64,000 nucleotides of DNA from Oribacterium sp. oral taxon 102 (lineage in GTDB: Bacteria; Bacillota; Clostridia; Lachnospirales; Lachnospiraceae): positions 1,626,501 through 1,690,500 of the forward strand of contig NZ_JABXYT010000001.1 in the NCBI RefSeq assembly GCF_013394775.1, given 5' to 3'. The notes beneath the pieces are model-generated. The model made no database searches, had not been told where the DNA came from, and was given only the letters and a program-made list of their open reading frames with translations. Both the position numbers and the translations under genes were made by a program. The stretch's first letter is position 1. Each line of letters begins with the position of its first letter. Of the stretch, positions 34,551 through 43,939 are shown one piece after another.

Positions 34551-35828
34551 TCACAGCAGGATCTCATACCTGTCTCTGCCGCGTTCCTTCGCCTGATACA
34601 GCGCCGTGTCTGCACGCTTCAGCAGTTCTTCATAGTCCTTCTCCCCCTGCCGAAGCGCCGTGAAGCCAATCGAGCAGGTAATGCGGAAGCGCTGCCCCTT
34701 CGCGCTGACCTCGATATCGCGAACTGCCGCGAGGATCTTGTCACCGATCCGCCCGATGCCCTCCGTTCTGCTGCCGGTGAAGATCCCGACAAATTCGTCT
34801 CCTCCAAAGCGGCTGATCGTATCCGTCGTCCGGATCACGCTCTTCACCGCCTTCACGAACGCACAGAGCGCTGCATCTCCTGCCTCATGCCCATAGAGAT
34901 CATTTACCGTCTTGAAGCGGTCGATATCCGCCACCATTACAATCACCGCATTCTCCCCGGGCTTCCTGTGTTCCGTCCGCCCCCGCAGCAGCATCTCCCC
35001 ATATCTGCGGGAGCCGGCGCCGGTCAGATGATCCAGATTCAGCTCATCCGTAAGCAGCTTCTGCTCCCGGAGATAATGCTCCTGCTCCAGCCTTTTCCGC
35101 TGCAGGGACAGGTATACAAAGGCGGATACCAGCAGCAGCTCCAGTCCCGCGGTGCCGAGCAAAATCACCGGGCGGATCCGGCTCCGTGCCGCCTCCGCAT
35201 AGAAGTCGATATTTTCCAGATTGACGCCCATGCAGATCACCCAGCCATAGTCCGCATAAAGCTTGGAGTAAATGAGCTTCCTGCCGATCTCCGCGGAGCG
35301 CAGGCGCAGGAAATCGCATTCCTGAAAAAGTGCACCGCTCTTCTTTACGCCCTCCAGCGCGATGAGGTTGGAGGGCTTACCGCAGGCATCCCTCGTCTCG
35401 GTGGAGAGCAGCGTCCCCTCCATATTTTTCTGCGCCGGGTGAACGATGCGAACCGCGAAGCCATCGCCGCCCTCGTAGTTCAAAATCTCATTCACCCATA
35501 CATAGGTATCGTCCTCATAGACCTCGCGGTACGCCCTGCGCTTCAGCTCCCGCAGGAGCCGCCCGCGGAGCGCCTCCTCGCTCTCCTCCGGATAAAGCGT
35601 CCGGAATGCATTCTCCCGGTCTCTCAGCATACCGATATAGCTCTCCACCGTCCGCTCCAGCTGCTGCTTCTGCAGCTCCACCGCATCGGAATATGCGATC
35701 TCCGCCACACTGCCGACCAGCCAGCGGTACTCGCAGAAGGTAAGCGCGAAAACCAGAACACTCAGCAGAAACAGGCGAAGCAGTCCCCCTCGCTGCTTTT
35801 TCAGAAGCTTCCGTAGTTTCTTCCACAT
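34551..35828 (-). CDS. Membrane-bound diguanylate cyclase (GGDEF)
   Basis: A 425-residue protein. There is one membrane segment at about 18-38, an extracellular sensor part (about 40-230, weakly Cache-like: YVWVNEILNYEGGDGFAVRI), and a second membrane segment at about 225-245 (PVILLGTAGLELLLVSAFVY). The GGDEF domain spans about 265-425. The active site is intact (RFGGDEFVG), as is the RxxD inhibitory site (RTTD) five residues before it. It should make c-di-GMP from GTP with product inhibition. No EAL or HD-GYP domain is attached. AGAGGAGAG precedes the start. Its product is the ligand of the riboswitch at 8476-8551. Confidence 0.95.
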   Translation of the reverse strand: MWKKLRKLLKKQRGGLLRLFLLSVLVFALTFCEYRWLVGSVAEIAYSDAVELQKQQLERTVESYIGMLRDRENAFRTLYPEESEEALRGRLLRELKRRAYREVYEDDTYVWVNEILNYEGGDGFAVRIVHPAQKNMEGTLLSTETRDACGKPSNLIALEGVKKSGALFQECDFLRLRSAEIGRKLIYSKLYADYGWVICMGVNLENIDFYAEAARSRIRPVILLGTAGLELLLVSAFVYLSLQRKRLEQEHYLREQKLLTDELNLDHLTGAGSRRYGEMLLRGRTEHRKPGENAVIVMVADIDRFKTVNDLYGHEAGDAALCAFVKAVKSVIRTTDTISRFGGDEFVGIFTGSRTEGIGRIGDKILAAVRDIEVSAKGQRFRITCSIGFTALRQGEKDYEELLKRADTALYQAKERGRDRYEILL

Positions 35829-35946
35829 TGCTCTCCTCTGACCTATATTTCATTTCTCTCAATGCTGTCGGCGAAGGGCAATCCGGCAGGGCAGCGCCGA
35901 TCGCTGCTTCCCAAAAGCCCCCGCATCACTTATTTCCCTGCATAGC

Positions 35947-35982
35947 GAGAGGACGGCAGGGCTTCTCCCCTGCCATCCTCTC
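35947..35982. repeat. 15-bp stem near the 3' end of luxS
   Basis: GAGAGGACGGCAGGG (35947-35961) pairs with CCCTGCCATCCTCTC (35968-35982) with one mismatch and a 6-nt loop. There is no clear T-run on either strand. It lies 60 bp past the luxS stop and may act as a transcript-end stabiliser. Confidence 0.5.
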
Positions 35983-36043
35983 TATATGTGATATCAGGGG
36001 AAAAGCCCAAGTCCATAAGCAGCCTGCTGCCCCGACATCCTGT

Positions 36044-36523
36044 TTATTCCGGATAAATGAGACGCTGCCTGTCAATATCGCAGAGCGTCTTCTCCAGATA
36101 CCGCCTCGCGTACCATTTCGCCATCGGGAGATTCATATCAAGATAATTCCCGCAGTCCCTCGGACTCGCTCCCGGGATCTCCCCCACGAAGTCCCGGATG
36201 AACTCGAAGCAGCCGATCAGGAGCGGAACAATCTCAGCAGAATGCAGCGCACCCGCAAGCAGCAGATAGAAGCCTGTCCTGCAGCCCATCGGGCCGAAGT
36301 AAAGCACACGCTCTCCCCACTCCGGCTCATTCCGGAGATAGGTCGCCGCCAGATGCTCTATCGCGTGGAGCGCGGCACTGTCCATCACCGGTTCCCGGTT
36401 CGGCGCTGTCAGACGGAGATCAAAGGTCGTGACTGTCTCCGCGCCGATCGGATCCCTCCGAGAGACATAGACACCCGGCTCCAGCAGCAGGTGGTTAATT
36501 GTGAAGCTCGTGATCTTCTCCAT
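36044..36523 (-). CDS. luxS: S-ribosylhomocysteine lyase LuxS
   Basis: A 159-residue metalloenzyme of normal length. The metal-binding HxxEH motif reads HAIEH, the catalytic Cys lies in MGCRTGFY, and a further metal Cys lies near the C-terminus in the PRDCGNY segment. It cleaves S-ribosylhomocysteine to homocysteine and the precursor of autoinducer-2, closing the activated methyl cycle. Its ATG overlaps by one base the TGA of the upstream gene (TGATG), implying translational coupling. Confidence 0.97.
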   Translation of the reverse strand: MEKITSFTINHLLLEPGVYVSRRDPIGAETVTTFDLRLTAPNREPVMDSAALHAIEHLAATYLRNEPEWGERVLYFGPMGCRTGFYLLLAGALHSAEIVPLLIGCFEFIRDFVGEIPGASPRDCGNYLDMNLPMAKWYARRYLEKTLCDIDRQRLIYPE

Positions 36524-37083
36524 CAGGCTTCTCCGTCCCCGCTCTCTGTCTTCGTCTCCGGTTCCGCTGTGATTTTCTCCGGCGAAGAAGCTTCCTCCTT
36601 TAATGCAGCCTTCCCCGATGCAGGCTCGTCCTTCCGGGCAGCTTCGTCAGTTCCGCTTTCCCTCTTCGGTTCTGCGCTGTCCTGATAGAACTCCACCTCG
36701 ATGTCCTCGTCTGCGAGATCCTCATCCTCGGCATCCGGCGTGCCGGCGAAGCGGCTATCCAGGCTCTCCTTCACCGCGCGGTAGGCATCCCTTCCTGCAT
36801 CCACGGCGAGGTTCTTCGTATCAATTGCGAGATTCTTCGCCGCATAGCCGAGATCCTTCGCCACAGCCTTCAGGTCCTCGCTTGTCCGAGAGTTCCTGAG
36901 CGTCGTATACGAGCGCTTCGCGCTGTCCTTCACCTCGGATGCGGAATCCAGCACATCCGTGAAGTCCCGGTCTACCGCATCTGAAAATTTCTTGTACTTA
37001 TAAAGGTACGAAACTGTGCCTGCGGCAGCGCCGACCAATGCAGACAGCGCCAGAAGCGCGCCCAATCCTCTTCTCCTGCTCAT
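36523..37083 (-). CDS. Small membrane-anchored protein, YtxH-like
   Basis: A 186-residue protein with one N-terminal membrane segment (GLGALLALSALVGAAAGTV), a helical region of Lys, Asp and Ala residues (about 30-110), and a long acidic, low-complexity C-terminus (AEDEDLADEDIEVEF and beyond). Such YtxH/general-stress-like proteins are structural or unknown in function. AAGGAGG precedes the start. It is coupled to luxS by a one-base overlap. Confidence 0.75.
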   Translation of the reverse strand: MSRRRGLGALLALSALVGAAAGTVSYLYKYKKFSDAVDRDFTDVLDSASEVKDSAKRSYTTLRNSRTSEDLKAVAKDLGYAAKNLAIDTKNLAVDAGRDAYRAVKESLDSRFAGTPDAEDEDLADEDIEVEFYQDSAEPKRESGTDEAARKDEPASGKAALKEEASSPEKITAEPETKTESGDGEA

Positions 37084-37129
37084 AGCTTTTCCTCCTTGAT
37101 TATCATCTCTTCCCCGAAGGGAAGCTCCC

Positions 37130-37169
37130 GGGAAACGCTGATTTTTTCCGATTTAATCAGCGTTTCCCC
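37130..37169. repeat. 40-bp perfect-stem MITE-like element at the glnS stop codon
   Basis: GGGAAACGCTGATT (37130-37143) and AATCAGCGTTTCCC (37155-37168) are exact complements with an 11-nt loop. They are the same termini as the 26676 element with the interior lost. The next bases, C-TA, form the TAG stop of glnS on the minus strand. The hairpin may now act as the glnS transcript end. Confidence 0.75.
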
Positions 37170-38863
37170 TACTTCAGCTTGAAGCTGGACTTCAGCGACA
37201 CGATGCGGTTGAAGACCGGCATCCCCTCCGCAGAATCCCTGCAATCCACACAGAAATAACCGTTCCGCACGAACTGGAAGCTCTCGTATGCCCTCGCCCG
37301 CAGCAGCTCCGGCTCCACACAACAGTTCCGTACGACCTTCAGGGAATTCGGATTGAAATTCAGACTACCGTCCTCATTCAGCTTTCCCTTCTCCTCGTCG
37401 ATCAGCTGCTCGTAGAGACGCGCCTCCACCCTGCCTGCCGTTCTCGCCTCCACCCAGTGAATCGTGCCCTTGACCTTGCGCCCCTCGAAGCCGGAGCCCG
37501 ACTTCGTCTCCGGATCATAGGTACAGCGAACCAGCGTCACATTGCCCTCGGCATCAGTCTCATAGCCCGTACAGGTCACGAAGTACGCGCCCATCAGCCG
37601 CACCTCATTGCCGGGATAGAGGCGCTTGTATTTCTTCGGCGGATCAATCATGAAGTCCTCCCGCTCGATATAGAGCTCCCGGGAAAACGGCACCTGTCGG
37701 CTGCCGAGCTCCGCATTCTCCAGATTGTTCGGAATCTCCAGAAGCTCTCCCTCCCCCTCCGGGTAGTTCTCGATCACGAGCTTCACAGGATCCAGCACCG
37801 CCATGAGACGCGGCCGCTTCAGCTTCAGATCCTCCCGGATACAATACTCCAGAAGAGAATAATCGCTGGAGGAATTCGCCTTCGAGATGCCGGAAAGCCT
37901 CACAAACTGCTGCAGGGACTCCGGCGTGTAGCCGCGGCGGCGAAGCGCGGCGATCGTAACCAGTCTCGGATCGTCCCAGCCGTCTACCGTACCCTCCTCC
38001 ACCAGCTTCTTGATATAGCGCTTGCCGGTTACGACATTGGTCAGATAGAGCTTCGCGAACTCGATCTGCCGCGGCGGATGTGGGAACTCACATTCCCGAA
38101 CCACCCAGTCATAGAGCGGTCTGTGATCCTCGAACTCCAGCGTACAGAGGGAATGCGTAATACCCTCAACCGCATCCTCGATCGGGTGCGCGAAGTCATA
38201 CATCGGATAGATGCACCACTTGTCTCCGGTATTATGATGGATAATGTGCGCCACACGGTAGAGGATCGGGTCGCGCATATTGATGTTCGGGCTCGCCATA
38301 TCGATCTTTGCACGGAGCGTGCGCTCGCCGTCCCGGAACTTCCCCTCGCGCATCTCTGTGAAGAGCCGGAGGTTCTCCTCTATGGGGCGGTTCCGATGCG
38401 GGCTCTCCCTGCCCGGCGTCGTGAAATCGCCGCGGTACGCCCGGATCTCGTCAGCGGAAAGCTCGTCCACAAACGCCTTTCCCTTTCGGATCAGAAGCAT
38501 CGCCTTCTCATACATCACATCGAAATAGTCGGAGGCGAAAAACATCCGATCCCCGAAGTCCGCACCGAGCCACTGTACATCGCGCCGGATGGAATCGACA
38601 AACTCCGTCTTCTCCTTCATCGGGTTGGTATCGTCGAAGCGCAGATTGAACTTGCCTCCATACTCTCTGGCAATGCCGGAATTCAGCAGGATCGACTTCG
38701 CGTGGCCGATATGCAGGTAGCCGTTCGGCTCCGGCGGGAAACGGGTCTGTACATGGTCGTATACGCCCTCCCTGAGATCCTCGTCGATCAGCTGCTCAAT
38801 GAAATTCTTCGACTCCCTGCTGCCCTCCTCTATTCCATTCAGACATCGTTCTAAGTCTGCCAT
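37169..38863 (-). CDS. glnS: Glutaminyl-tRNA synthetase
   Basis: A 564-residue class I synthetase. The HIGH region is [14 protein letters not shown] and the tRNA-binding part contains [20 protein letters not shown]. The KMSKS-type loop reads [11 protein letters not shown] rather than MSKR, a variant that does not by itself imply loss of function. The C-terminal beta-barrel anticodon domain is complete. Start at 38863 is chosen because GGGAGGAA lies seven bases before; earlier in-frame ATGs are too close to it. It charges tRNA-Gln with glutamine directly. Most Firmicutes use the indirect GatCAB route, so glnS suggests past transfer, as is common in this lineage. Confidence 0.96.
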   Translation of the reverse strand: MADLERCLNGIEEGSRESKNFIEQLIDEDLREGVYDHVQTRFPPEPNGYLHIGHAKSILLNSGIAREYGGKFNLRFDDTNPMKEKTEFVDSIRRDVQWLGADFGDRMFFASDYFDVMYEKAMLLIRKGKAFVDELSADEIRAYRGDFTTPGRESPHRNRPIEENLRLFTEMREGKFRDGERTLRAKIDMASPNINMRDPILYRVAHIIHHNTGDKWCIYPMYDFAHPIEDAVEGITHSLCTLEFEDHRPLYDWVVRECEFPHPPRQIEFAKLYLTNVVTGKRYIKKLVEEGTVDGWDDPRLVTIAALRRRGYTPESLQQFVRLSGISKANSSSDYSLLEYCIREDLKLKRPRLMAVLDPVKLVIENYPEGEGELLEIPNNLENAELGSRQVPFSRELYIEREDFMIDPPKKYKRLYPGNEVRLMGAYFVTCTGYETDAEGNVTLVRCTYDPETKSGSGFEGRKVKGTIHWVEARTAGRVEARLYEQLIDEEKGKLNEDGSLNFNPNSLKVVRNCCVEPELLRARAYESFQFVRNGYFCVDCRDSAEGMPVFNRIVSLKSSFKLK

Positions 38864-38933
38864 TTCCATTCCTCCCATGCTCATTCTGTTCTGATTCTAG
38901 GAAGTATAGCATATTTTGACAATTCTGTAACTA

Positions 38934-38960
38934 GGGAAACGCGGGTATCCGAAAAAACGA
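38934..38960. repeat. Single end of the MITE-like family
   Basis: TA followed by GGGAAACGC matches the end of the 26676 element, but the sequence then diverges (GGGTATCCG) and no right end was found. Probably a remnant between glnS and the surface-glycan operon. Confidence 0.35.
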
Positions 38961-39067
38961 TAGTTTTATTTGACAGTTGTGCCTTCGGCACATTATAGTT
39001 ATCCAATGTAGAAATAGTGTCATTTAAAAGAGTTTTATTTTGCACAGAGAAAGGGCTTGCCCGCAGG

Positions 39068-40180
39068 ATGAAGAGGATCGGCATCGTTTCTTATAATATA
39101 TACGGAAATTTCACGAACTACGGCTCCGCGCTCCAGTCATGGGCTCTGCATCAGGCGGTCAAAGCCATTCCCGGCTTCTCTCCGGTGCTGGTTGACTACT
39201 GCCCGGAGGCGCTGAAGGATATGGATCCCCTGCAGCCGATGACAAAGATGTGGGATGCGGAATCGAGGAGGATGTGCGAGCTCTCCCTGCCCGACATTCG
39301 GGAAAACTACCGTAAATTCGAGTGCTTCTATACGGAACGCTTCGAAAGAACGAAGAAAAAATATATTGCGGCAAATTTCGATTCGGTCGTTTCGGATGAG
39401 AGGCTGGACGGTTTTCTCTGCGGGAGCGATACGATTTTCTGCATGGATGAATTCGGTTTTGACGACGGATATTATGCTAACTTTCCTTCCATGCGCGGAA
39501 ATGCGGTTGCCTACGCCGCAAGCTTCGGAGACCCTACCCTATCAGAGGAAGCCCTCGGCATTCTCGAGAAAAGGCTGCAAAACTTCCGTTTTCTCGGGCT
39601 GCGTGAGGCGCATTTGCTCCCTTATGTGCGCGCGCACTGCACTGTCCCGGTGCAGAGAGTTCTCGATCCTACTCTCCTGTTTTCTGCGGAAAAATATGAC
39701 GAGCTGGCGGCATCGGAGCGTCTCGAGCCGGAGCAGTATCTCCTGTACTATTCCAGACAGCACAATCCCGAGATGGAACGCTATGCCGAGACGCTGGCTG
39801 CGAAAAACGGATGGAAGCTGGCAGAGATCAGCCTGCGCTATGACAATGCGGGAAAGGGACATCGTATGCTGTACCGTGCGGGTGTCGAGGAATTTCTTTC
39901 CCTCGTAAAAAATGCGGAATACGTCGTCACCAACTCCTATCACGGCATGATATTCGCAGTGCTGTATCAGAAGCCCTTCACAGTTTTTCACAGAGAACAG
40001 TGCTGCAACAAAATCACAGAGCTGCTCCGCCTTCTCGGGCTTTCGGATCGGAGCTGCCGCACAGGCAGCGAGAAGCCGGCTCCGCAAATCGACTACGAAG
40101 CCGTTTCTCAGAGAATCCGCACGTCGAGAATTCTCTCTCTCCGCTTCCTGCGTAAAGAGCTTGAAATATTTCAGAGGTAG
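39068..40180 (+). CDS. Polysaccharide pyruvyl transferase family protein
   Basis: A 370-residue protein starting KRIGIVSYNIYGNFTNYGSA, the typical opening of the PS_pyruv_trans family (CsaB/WcaK-like). The C-terminal half carries VTNSYHGMIFAVLYQKPF, the conserved segment in this family. Such enzymes add pyruvate ketals from PEP to surface sugars. It is the first gene of a tightly packed operon, with 5 bp to the next gene. The start at 39068 gives the normal N-terminus; the open frame continues upstream without a good ribosome site. Confidence 0.9.
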   Translation: MKRIGIVSYNIYGNFTNYGSALQSWALHQAVKAIPGFSPVLVDYCPEALKDMDPLQPMTKMWDAESRRMCELSLPDIRENYRKFECFYTERFERTKKKYIAANFDSVVSDERLDGFLCGSDTIFCMDEFGFDDGYYANFPSMRGNAVAYAASFGDPTLSEEALGILEKRLQNFRFLGLREAHLLPYVRAHCTVPVQRVLDPTLLFSAEKYDELAASERLEPEQYLLYYSRQHNPEMERYAETLAAKNGWKLAEISLRYDNAGKGHRMLYRAGVEEFLSLVKNAEYVVTNSYHGMIFAVLYQKPFTVFHREQCCNKITELLRLLGLSDRSCRTGSEKPAPQIDYEAVSQRIRTSRILSLRFLRKELEIFQR

Positions 40181-40185
40181 AAGGC

Positions 40186-41304
40186 TTGAACCTGTTTCAT
40201 ACTGAAAAAAAATATGTTTTCGGCGGGTATCACCGAGATCCTCTGCTGCGATACGAAAGCACCTCCGGAGGCGCTTTCACTGCTATCGCGGAGACCTTCT
40301 GCGATGAAAACTATATCATATTCGGCGCAGAAGCGAAGGGGCTTACTGTCTTCCACAGCTTTATCTCGAACAAGGGAGAGCTGCAGCGCTTCCGAAAGTC
40401 GAAGTACTCGCAGAGCAGGATGGGAAGCTGCTACCGTGACTGCAAGACCTTCTTAGAGGCAGGAAAAAAGGTCCTCTTCTCCGGTACGCCCTGTCAGGTC
40501 GCAGGACTAAGGCAGTTTCTCCGTCTCAGTCATACCGATACTGCCGCTCTTCTCACCGTAGAGGTGGTCTGCGAGGGTGTCCCCAGTCCGCTCTACATGG
40601 AGAAGTATCAGGACGCTCTGTTTCAGAAATATCACCAGAAGATCGAACAGCTGGATTACAGGTATACCGGAGCCCGTTTTTTCGGGCGGGGGAAGTGGGA
40701 TTTCGAAGCCCTGAAGGTTATCACCTCCAAAATTCACCATGAGGGGAAATGGGATTTTCAAAGTATGCGCACCAAGCTGATATCTCAGCCGAAGCAGATC
40801 ATTCTCGACCGCTGGTTCAATCCCTTCTGGTCGATCTGGCTGAACCACCTCATGAGCAGACCCTCCTGCTATGAATGCCCCTTCGCGAGACAGGAACGGA
40901 CTGCCGACATTACACTGGGAGATCTCTGGGGCGTACATCTCTACTGCCCCGAGCTGTACGGAAACAACTTCGGTTCCTCCCTGATCTTAGCAAACAGCCC
41001 GAAGGGGATTTCCCTCCTGAAAAAAGCCCGGAGCAGGCTCTATGGGCATCCACTGGACTTCACAGAAGCATTGAGATATCAGTCTCCTCTGCGGAAGCCG
41101 ATCGACAGAAATCCTGACAGGGCGCATTTCATGCAGGATCTGAGGAGCGGTATGAGCTATGCGGCAATCAACAGAAAATGGGCGAAGAAGCCCGGCTTCA
41201 GGCTGCTCTGGCAAAAGTATATCTGGGGCAACCAGCAGAAGATCAACGTCTGGTATTTGAAGAACAGGCTATTCAGAAAGGGGGATCGCGTAAAAAATGC
41301 TTAA
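40186..41304 (+). CDS. Coenzyme F420 hydrogenase/dehydrogenase beta-subunit-like protein, lacking the ferredoxin domain
   Basis: A 372-residue FrhB/FdhB-like protein. [15 protein letters not shown] opens the N-terminal FrhB domain, [17 protein letters not shown] is the conserved motif, and [21 protein letters not shown] lies in the C-terminal domain. In most relatives of such glycan loci a 2[4Fe-4S] ferredoxin domain precedes this part; here it is absent and is coded separately at 43697. The start is TTG, with AGAGG before it. It overlaps the next gene by 8 bp. The role is a redox step in building a surface sugar; the substrate is unknown. Confidence 0.85.
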   Translation: MNLFHTEKKYVFGGYHRDPLLRYESTSGGAFTAIAETFCDENYIIFGAEAKGLTVFHSFISNKGELQRFRKSKYSQSRMGSCYRDCKTFLEAGKKVLFSGTPCQVAGLRQFLRLSHTDTAALLTVEVVCEGVPSPLYMEKYQDALFQKYHQKIEQLDYRYTGARFFGRGKWDFEALKVITSKIHHEGKWDFQSMRTKLISQPKQIILDRWFNPFWSIWLNHLMSRPSCYECPFARQERTADITLGDLWGVHLYCPELYGNNFGSSLILANSPKGISLLKKARSRLYGHPLDFTEALRYQSPLRKPIDRNPDRAHFMQDLRSGMSYAAINRKWAKKPGFRLLWQKYIWGNQQKINVWYLKNRLFRKGDRVKNA

Positions 41305-42370
41305 TTTCACAGTTGGTCCGGTCATGTCCTCCGAGCTTGTCCGGCAAATCGGCGCGGAACAGATTCCCTATTTCAGAACGCCGGAATTCTCTTCCGTTAT
41401 GAAAGAGAACGAGAATCTCATCCTGCGCTACTCCAGAGCGCCTGAGGGCTCCCGGGCGGTATTCCTGACCTGCTCCGGCACCGGCTCCATGGAGGCGGTC
41501 GTGATGAACTGCTTCGACCAGACAGATAAGCTGCTTGTCATCGACGGCGGCAGCTTCGGACACAGATTCGCAGAGCTGTGCCGGATTCACGAGATTCCCT
41601 TCGAGCCGCTGCAGCTCGCCCCCGGACAGGCGCTGTCAGAGGAGCTGCTTTATTCCTATGACGGACGGGACTTCACGGGGCTGCTCGTCAATATCGATGA
41701 AACCTCCACCGGGGTGCTCTATGACGCCGCCATGCTCGGGGAATTCTGCCGGAAAAACCGGCTCTTCTATGTCTGCGACTGCGTTTCCTCTTTCCTGGCG
41801 GATGACTTCGATATGGCAGCCTGCGGCGCAAATGTTATGATCAGCAGCGCACAGAAGGCGCTCGCCTGTCCTCCCGGGATCTCCGTCATTGTGCTGGATC
41901 GCGCCGGTCTATGCCGTGTCGAAGGGCAGCGCGTAAAAAGCATGTATTTTGATCTCCGCGCCGCCCTTCGGGATGCGGCGCGCGGACAGACGCCCTTTAC
42001 CCCGGCAGTCGGCACGCTGCTCCAGATTCATGCCCGGCTTCTGGAAATCGAAGCGCTGGGGGGAATCGAAGCGGAGCTTGACAGAGTCGCCGCTCTGGCG
42101 GAGGACTTCCGTACACGGATCAGAGAGCTGCCGCTGGAGCCATTCGCAGAAGCGCCCGCCAACGGCGTCACTGCGCTTCATCCGCGCTACGGCAATGCGT
42201 ACACGATATTCACGGTTCTAAAGGATGAATACGGGATCTGGGTCTGTCCCAATGGCGGAGAGCTGCAGGATCATATTTTCAGGGTGGGACATCTCGGGAA
42301 TCTCAGCAAAGATGACAATGCTGCTTTGGTTGCTTCATTGAAAGATCTGCAAAGAAGGGGGATTCTATGA
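41297..42370 (+). CDS. PLP-dependent class V aminotransferase
   Basis: A 357-residue fold-type I enzyme of the alanine-glyoxylate/2-aminoethylphosphonate aminotransferase group. It begins NFTVGPVM, binds cofactor phosphate with [10 protein letters not shown], and carries the Schiff-base lysine in [26 protein letters not shown] holds the cofactor Asp region. No PEP mutase or phosphonopyruvate decarboxylase is present nearby, so a phosphonate product is not supported. It more likely makes an amino alcohol or amino-acid precursor for surface decoration. Stop and next start overlap as ATGA. Confidence 0.88.
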   Translation: MLNFTVGPVMSSELVRQIGAEQIPYFRTPEFSSVMKENENLILRYSRAPEGSRAVFLTCSGTGSMEAVVMNCFDQTDKLLVIDGGSFGHRFAELCRIHEIPFEPLQLAPGQALSEELLYSYDGRDFTGLLVNIDETSTGVLYDAAMLGEFCRKNRLFYVCDCVSSFLADDFDMAACGANVMISSAQKALACPPGISVIVLDRAGLCRVEGQRVKSMYFDLRAALRDAARGQTPFTPAVGTLLQIHARLLEIEALGGIEAELDRVAALAEDFRTRIRELPLEPFAEAPANGVTALHPRYGNAYTIFTVLKDEYGIWVCPNGGELQDHIFRVGHLGNLSKDDNAALVASLKDLQRRGIL

Positions 42371-43686
42371 CAAAGGTTATCACCTACGGAACCTTCGATC
42401 TCCTGCATTACGGGCACCTGCGCCTGCTGGAGCGCGCAAAGCAGCTGGGCGACTATCTGATCGTCGGCGTGACCTCGGAGGACTTCGATAAATCCCGCGG
42501 CAAAATCAATGTCCATCAGTCTCTCATGGAGCGAGTGGAGGGGGTACGCGCGACAGGGCTCGCAGATGAGATCATCATCGAAGAATATGAAGGGCAGAAG
42601 CTCGATGACATCAAACGCTATGATATAGACATATTCACGATCGGCTCCGATTGGCGGGGGAAGTTCGACTATCTGGAGGAGTATTGCGAGGTGATCTATC
42701 TCGAACGAACCACCGGCATCTCCAGCTCTTCGATCCGGACAGTGAACAGCAGACTCCGTCTGGGCATCGCAGGAGATTCCTTCGTCATTCCCAAGTTTAT
42801 CAGGGAATGCTCCTTCGTTAACGGGCTGGAATTAAGCGGAATCTATCCGAAGAGCCCGCTGCTCGCCGCTCCACGCGGCACAGGCTCCTATGAAGCGCTT
42901 CTGGACTGCTCGGACGCGGTATACATCATCTCTCCTCCGGCTCTGCACTATGCGCAGAGCCGCGAAGCGCTCTCCAGGGGGAAGCATGTCCTGTGTGAAT
43001 CCCCTGTCACGCTTTCCCGCGCACAGAAACAGGAGCTGCAGAGGCTTGCGAAGGAAAAGGGCTGCATTCTGATGGACGCTATCAAGACTGCCTACTCCAC
43101 CGCCTATTCCCGTCTCCTGCTGCTCGCGCAGTCCGGGAAGCTCGGACAGATTACCTCTGTCGAGGCGACTGCCACGAGCCTAAGACCGATCATGGGCACC
43201 TCGGCTTCACAGGCATGGAACAGTCTTGCCTCATGGGGGCCTACGGTTCTGCTTCCGGTCTTCCAGCTGCTTGGGACTGCGTATCGAAAAAAAAGCATCG
43301 TTTCCAGATTGCTGCCGGGCAGAGACGCCTTCGACAGCTTCACAAAGATCGATTTCCTCTACGCAGACGCCGTTGCCTCTGTCAAGGTCGGCAAGGGCGT
43401 AAAATCCGAGGGTGAGCTGATCGTTTCGGGCACGAAGGCGTATATTTACGTCCCCGCTCCATGGTGGAAGACGGACTATTTCGAGGTGCGCTATGAGAAT
43501 CCCGCCGATAATGCCAGATACTTCTATCAGCTGGACGGAGAAGGAATCCGTTATGAAATCGTGGCATTTTTAAAGGCGATTAAAACCGGAAAATCTTCAG
43601 AATATATCACACAGGAGGTTTCCAATGCAATCTGCGGCGTGATGGAGGACTTCTGCAGCCGGAAGGACTTTACAGAGCTTCTCTGA
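42367..43686 (+). CDS. Fusion: glycerol-3-phosphate cytidylyltransferase-like domain + Gfo/Idh/MocA-like domain
   Basis: A 439-residue two-domain protein. Residues 1-135 form a TagD-type nucleotidyltransferase ([20 protein letters not shown] with HYGH, and [10 protein letters not shown]). From about 138 a Gfo/Idh/MocA-like unit follows ([32 protein letters not shown]). The lysine of the usual EKP motif is replaced by serine (CESP), and the Rossmann glycine motif is degenerate ([11 protein letters not shown]), so ordinary dehydrogenase activity is doubtful. Together they could activate a small polyol-type phosphate to its CDP form and modify it. Confidence 0.88.
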   Translation: MTKVITYGTFDLLHYGHLRLLERAKQLGDYLIVGVTSEDFDKSRGKINVHQSLMERVEGVRATGLADEIIIEEYEGQKLDDIKRYDIDIFTIGSDWRGKFDYLEEYCEVIYLERTTGISSSSIRTVNSRLRLGIAGDSFVIPKFIRECSFVNGLELSGIYPKSPLLAAPRGTGSYEALLDCSDAVYIISPPALHYAQSREALSRGKHVLCESPVTLSRAQKQELQRLAKEKGCILMDAIKTAYSTAYSRLLLLAQSGKLGQITSVEATATSLRPIMGTSASQAWNSLASWGPTVLLPVFQLLGTAYRKKSIVSRLLPGRDAFDSFTKIDFLYADAVASVKVGKGVKSEGELIVSGTKAYIYVPAPWWKTDYFEVRYENPADNARYFYQLDGEGIRYEIVAFLKAIKTGKSSEYITQEVSNAICGVMEDFCSRKDFTELL

Positions 43687-43696
43687 GGGGATGCCA

Positions 43697-43939
43697 ATGA
43701 CAAACTCACACACAATATCATATAAAGTACCGGAGCTTTTCCGCTGTGAGGAGGACTGCTGCGGCTGCAGCGCCTGCGCCGCGATCTGCCCTGCAGACGC
43801 TATTTCCATGCAAAAAAATGCAGAGGGCTTCGCCTATCCCTGTATCGACGAAGTGCTCTGCATCGGCTGTCGGCTCTGCATCAGGGTCTGTCCTCTGAAA
43901 GCAGCGTCCGAAGCCCTGTCTCCTCTGTCAGAATCTTAG
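43697..43939 (+). CDS. Small 2[4Fe-4S] ferredoxin (detached domain of the F420-dehydrogenase-like protein)
   Basis: An 80-residue protein with two full cluster motifs, CGCSACAAICP and CIGCRLCIRVCP, separated by a short spacer that contains EGFAYPCID. This is exactly the N-terminal part normally fused to the FrhB-like protein encoded at 40186. Start at 43697 uses GAGGGG six bases upstream; an in-frame ATG at 43691 is too close. Its last 59 bp overlap, tail to tail, the end of the LicD gene on the other strand. It may also be the N-terminal remnant of a longer gene interrupted by the inverted LicD gene. Confidence 0.85.
   Translation: MTNSHTISYKVPELFRCEEDCCGCSACAAICPADAISMQKNAEGFAYPCIDEVLCIGCRLCIRVCPLKAASEALSPLSES

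Noticed and set aside
37800..37990. Broken or pseudogenised glnS because of the atypical KMSKS loop
   Set aside because: The frame is full length and all other synthetase motifs are intact; TGKRY-type loops are plausible functional variants.
37457..38854. A 465-codon plus-strand frame opposite glnS
   Set aside because: Antisense to a clear GlnRS; no recognisable motif.
41297..42370. Phosphonate biosynthesis (2-aminoethylphosphonate) cluster
   Set aside because: The aminotransferase fits, but no PEP mutase or phosphonopyruvate decarboxylase is present in the operon.
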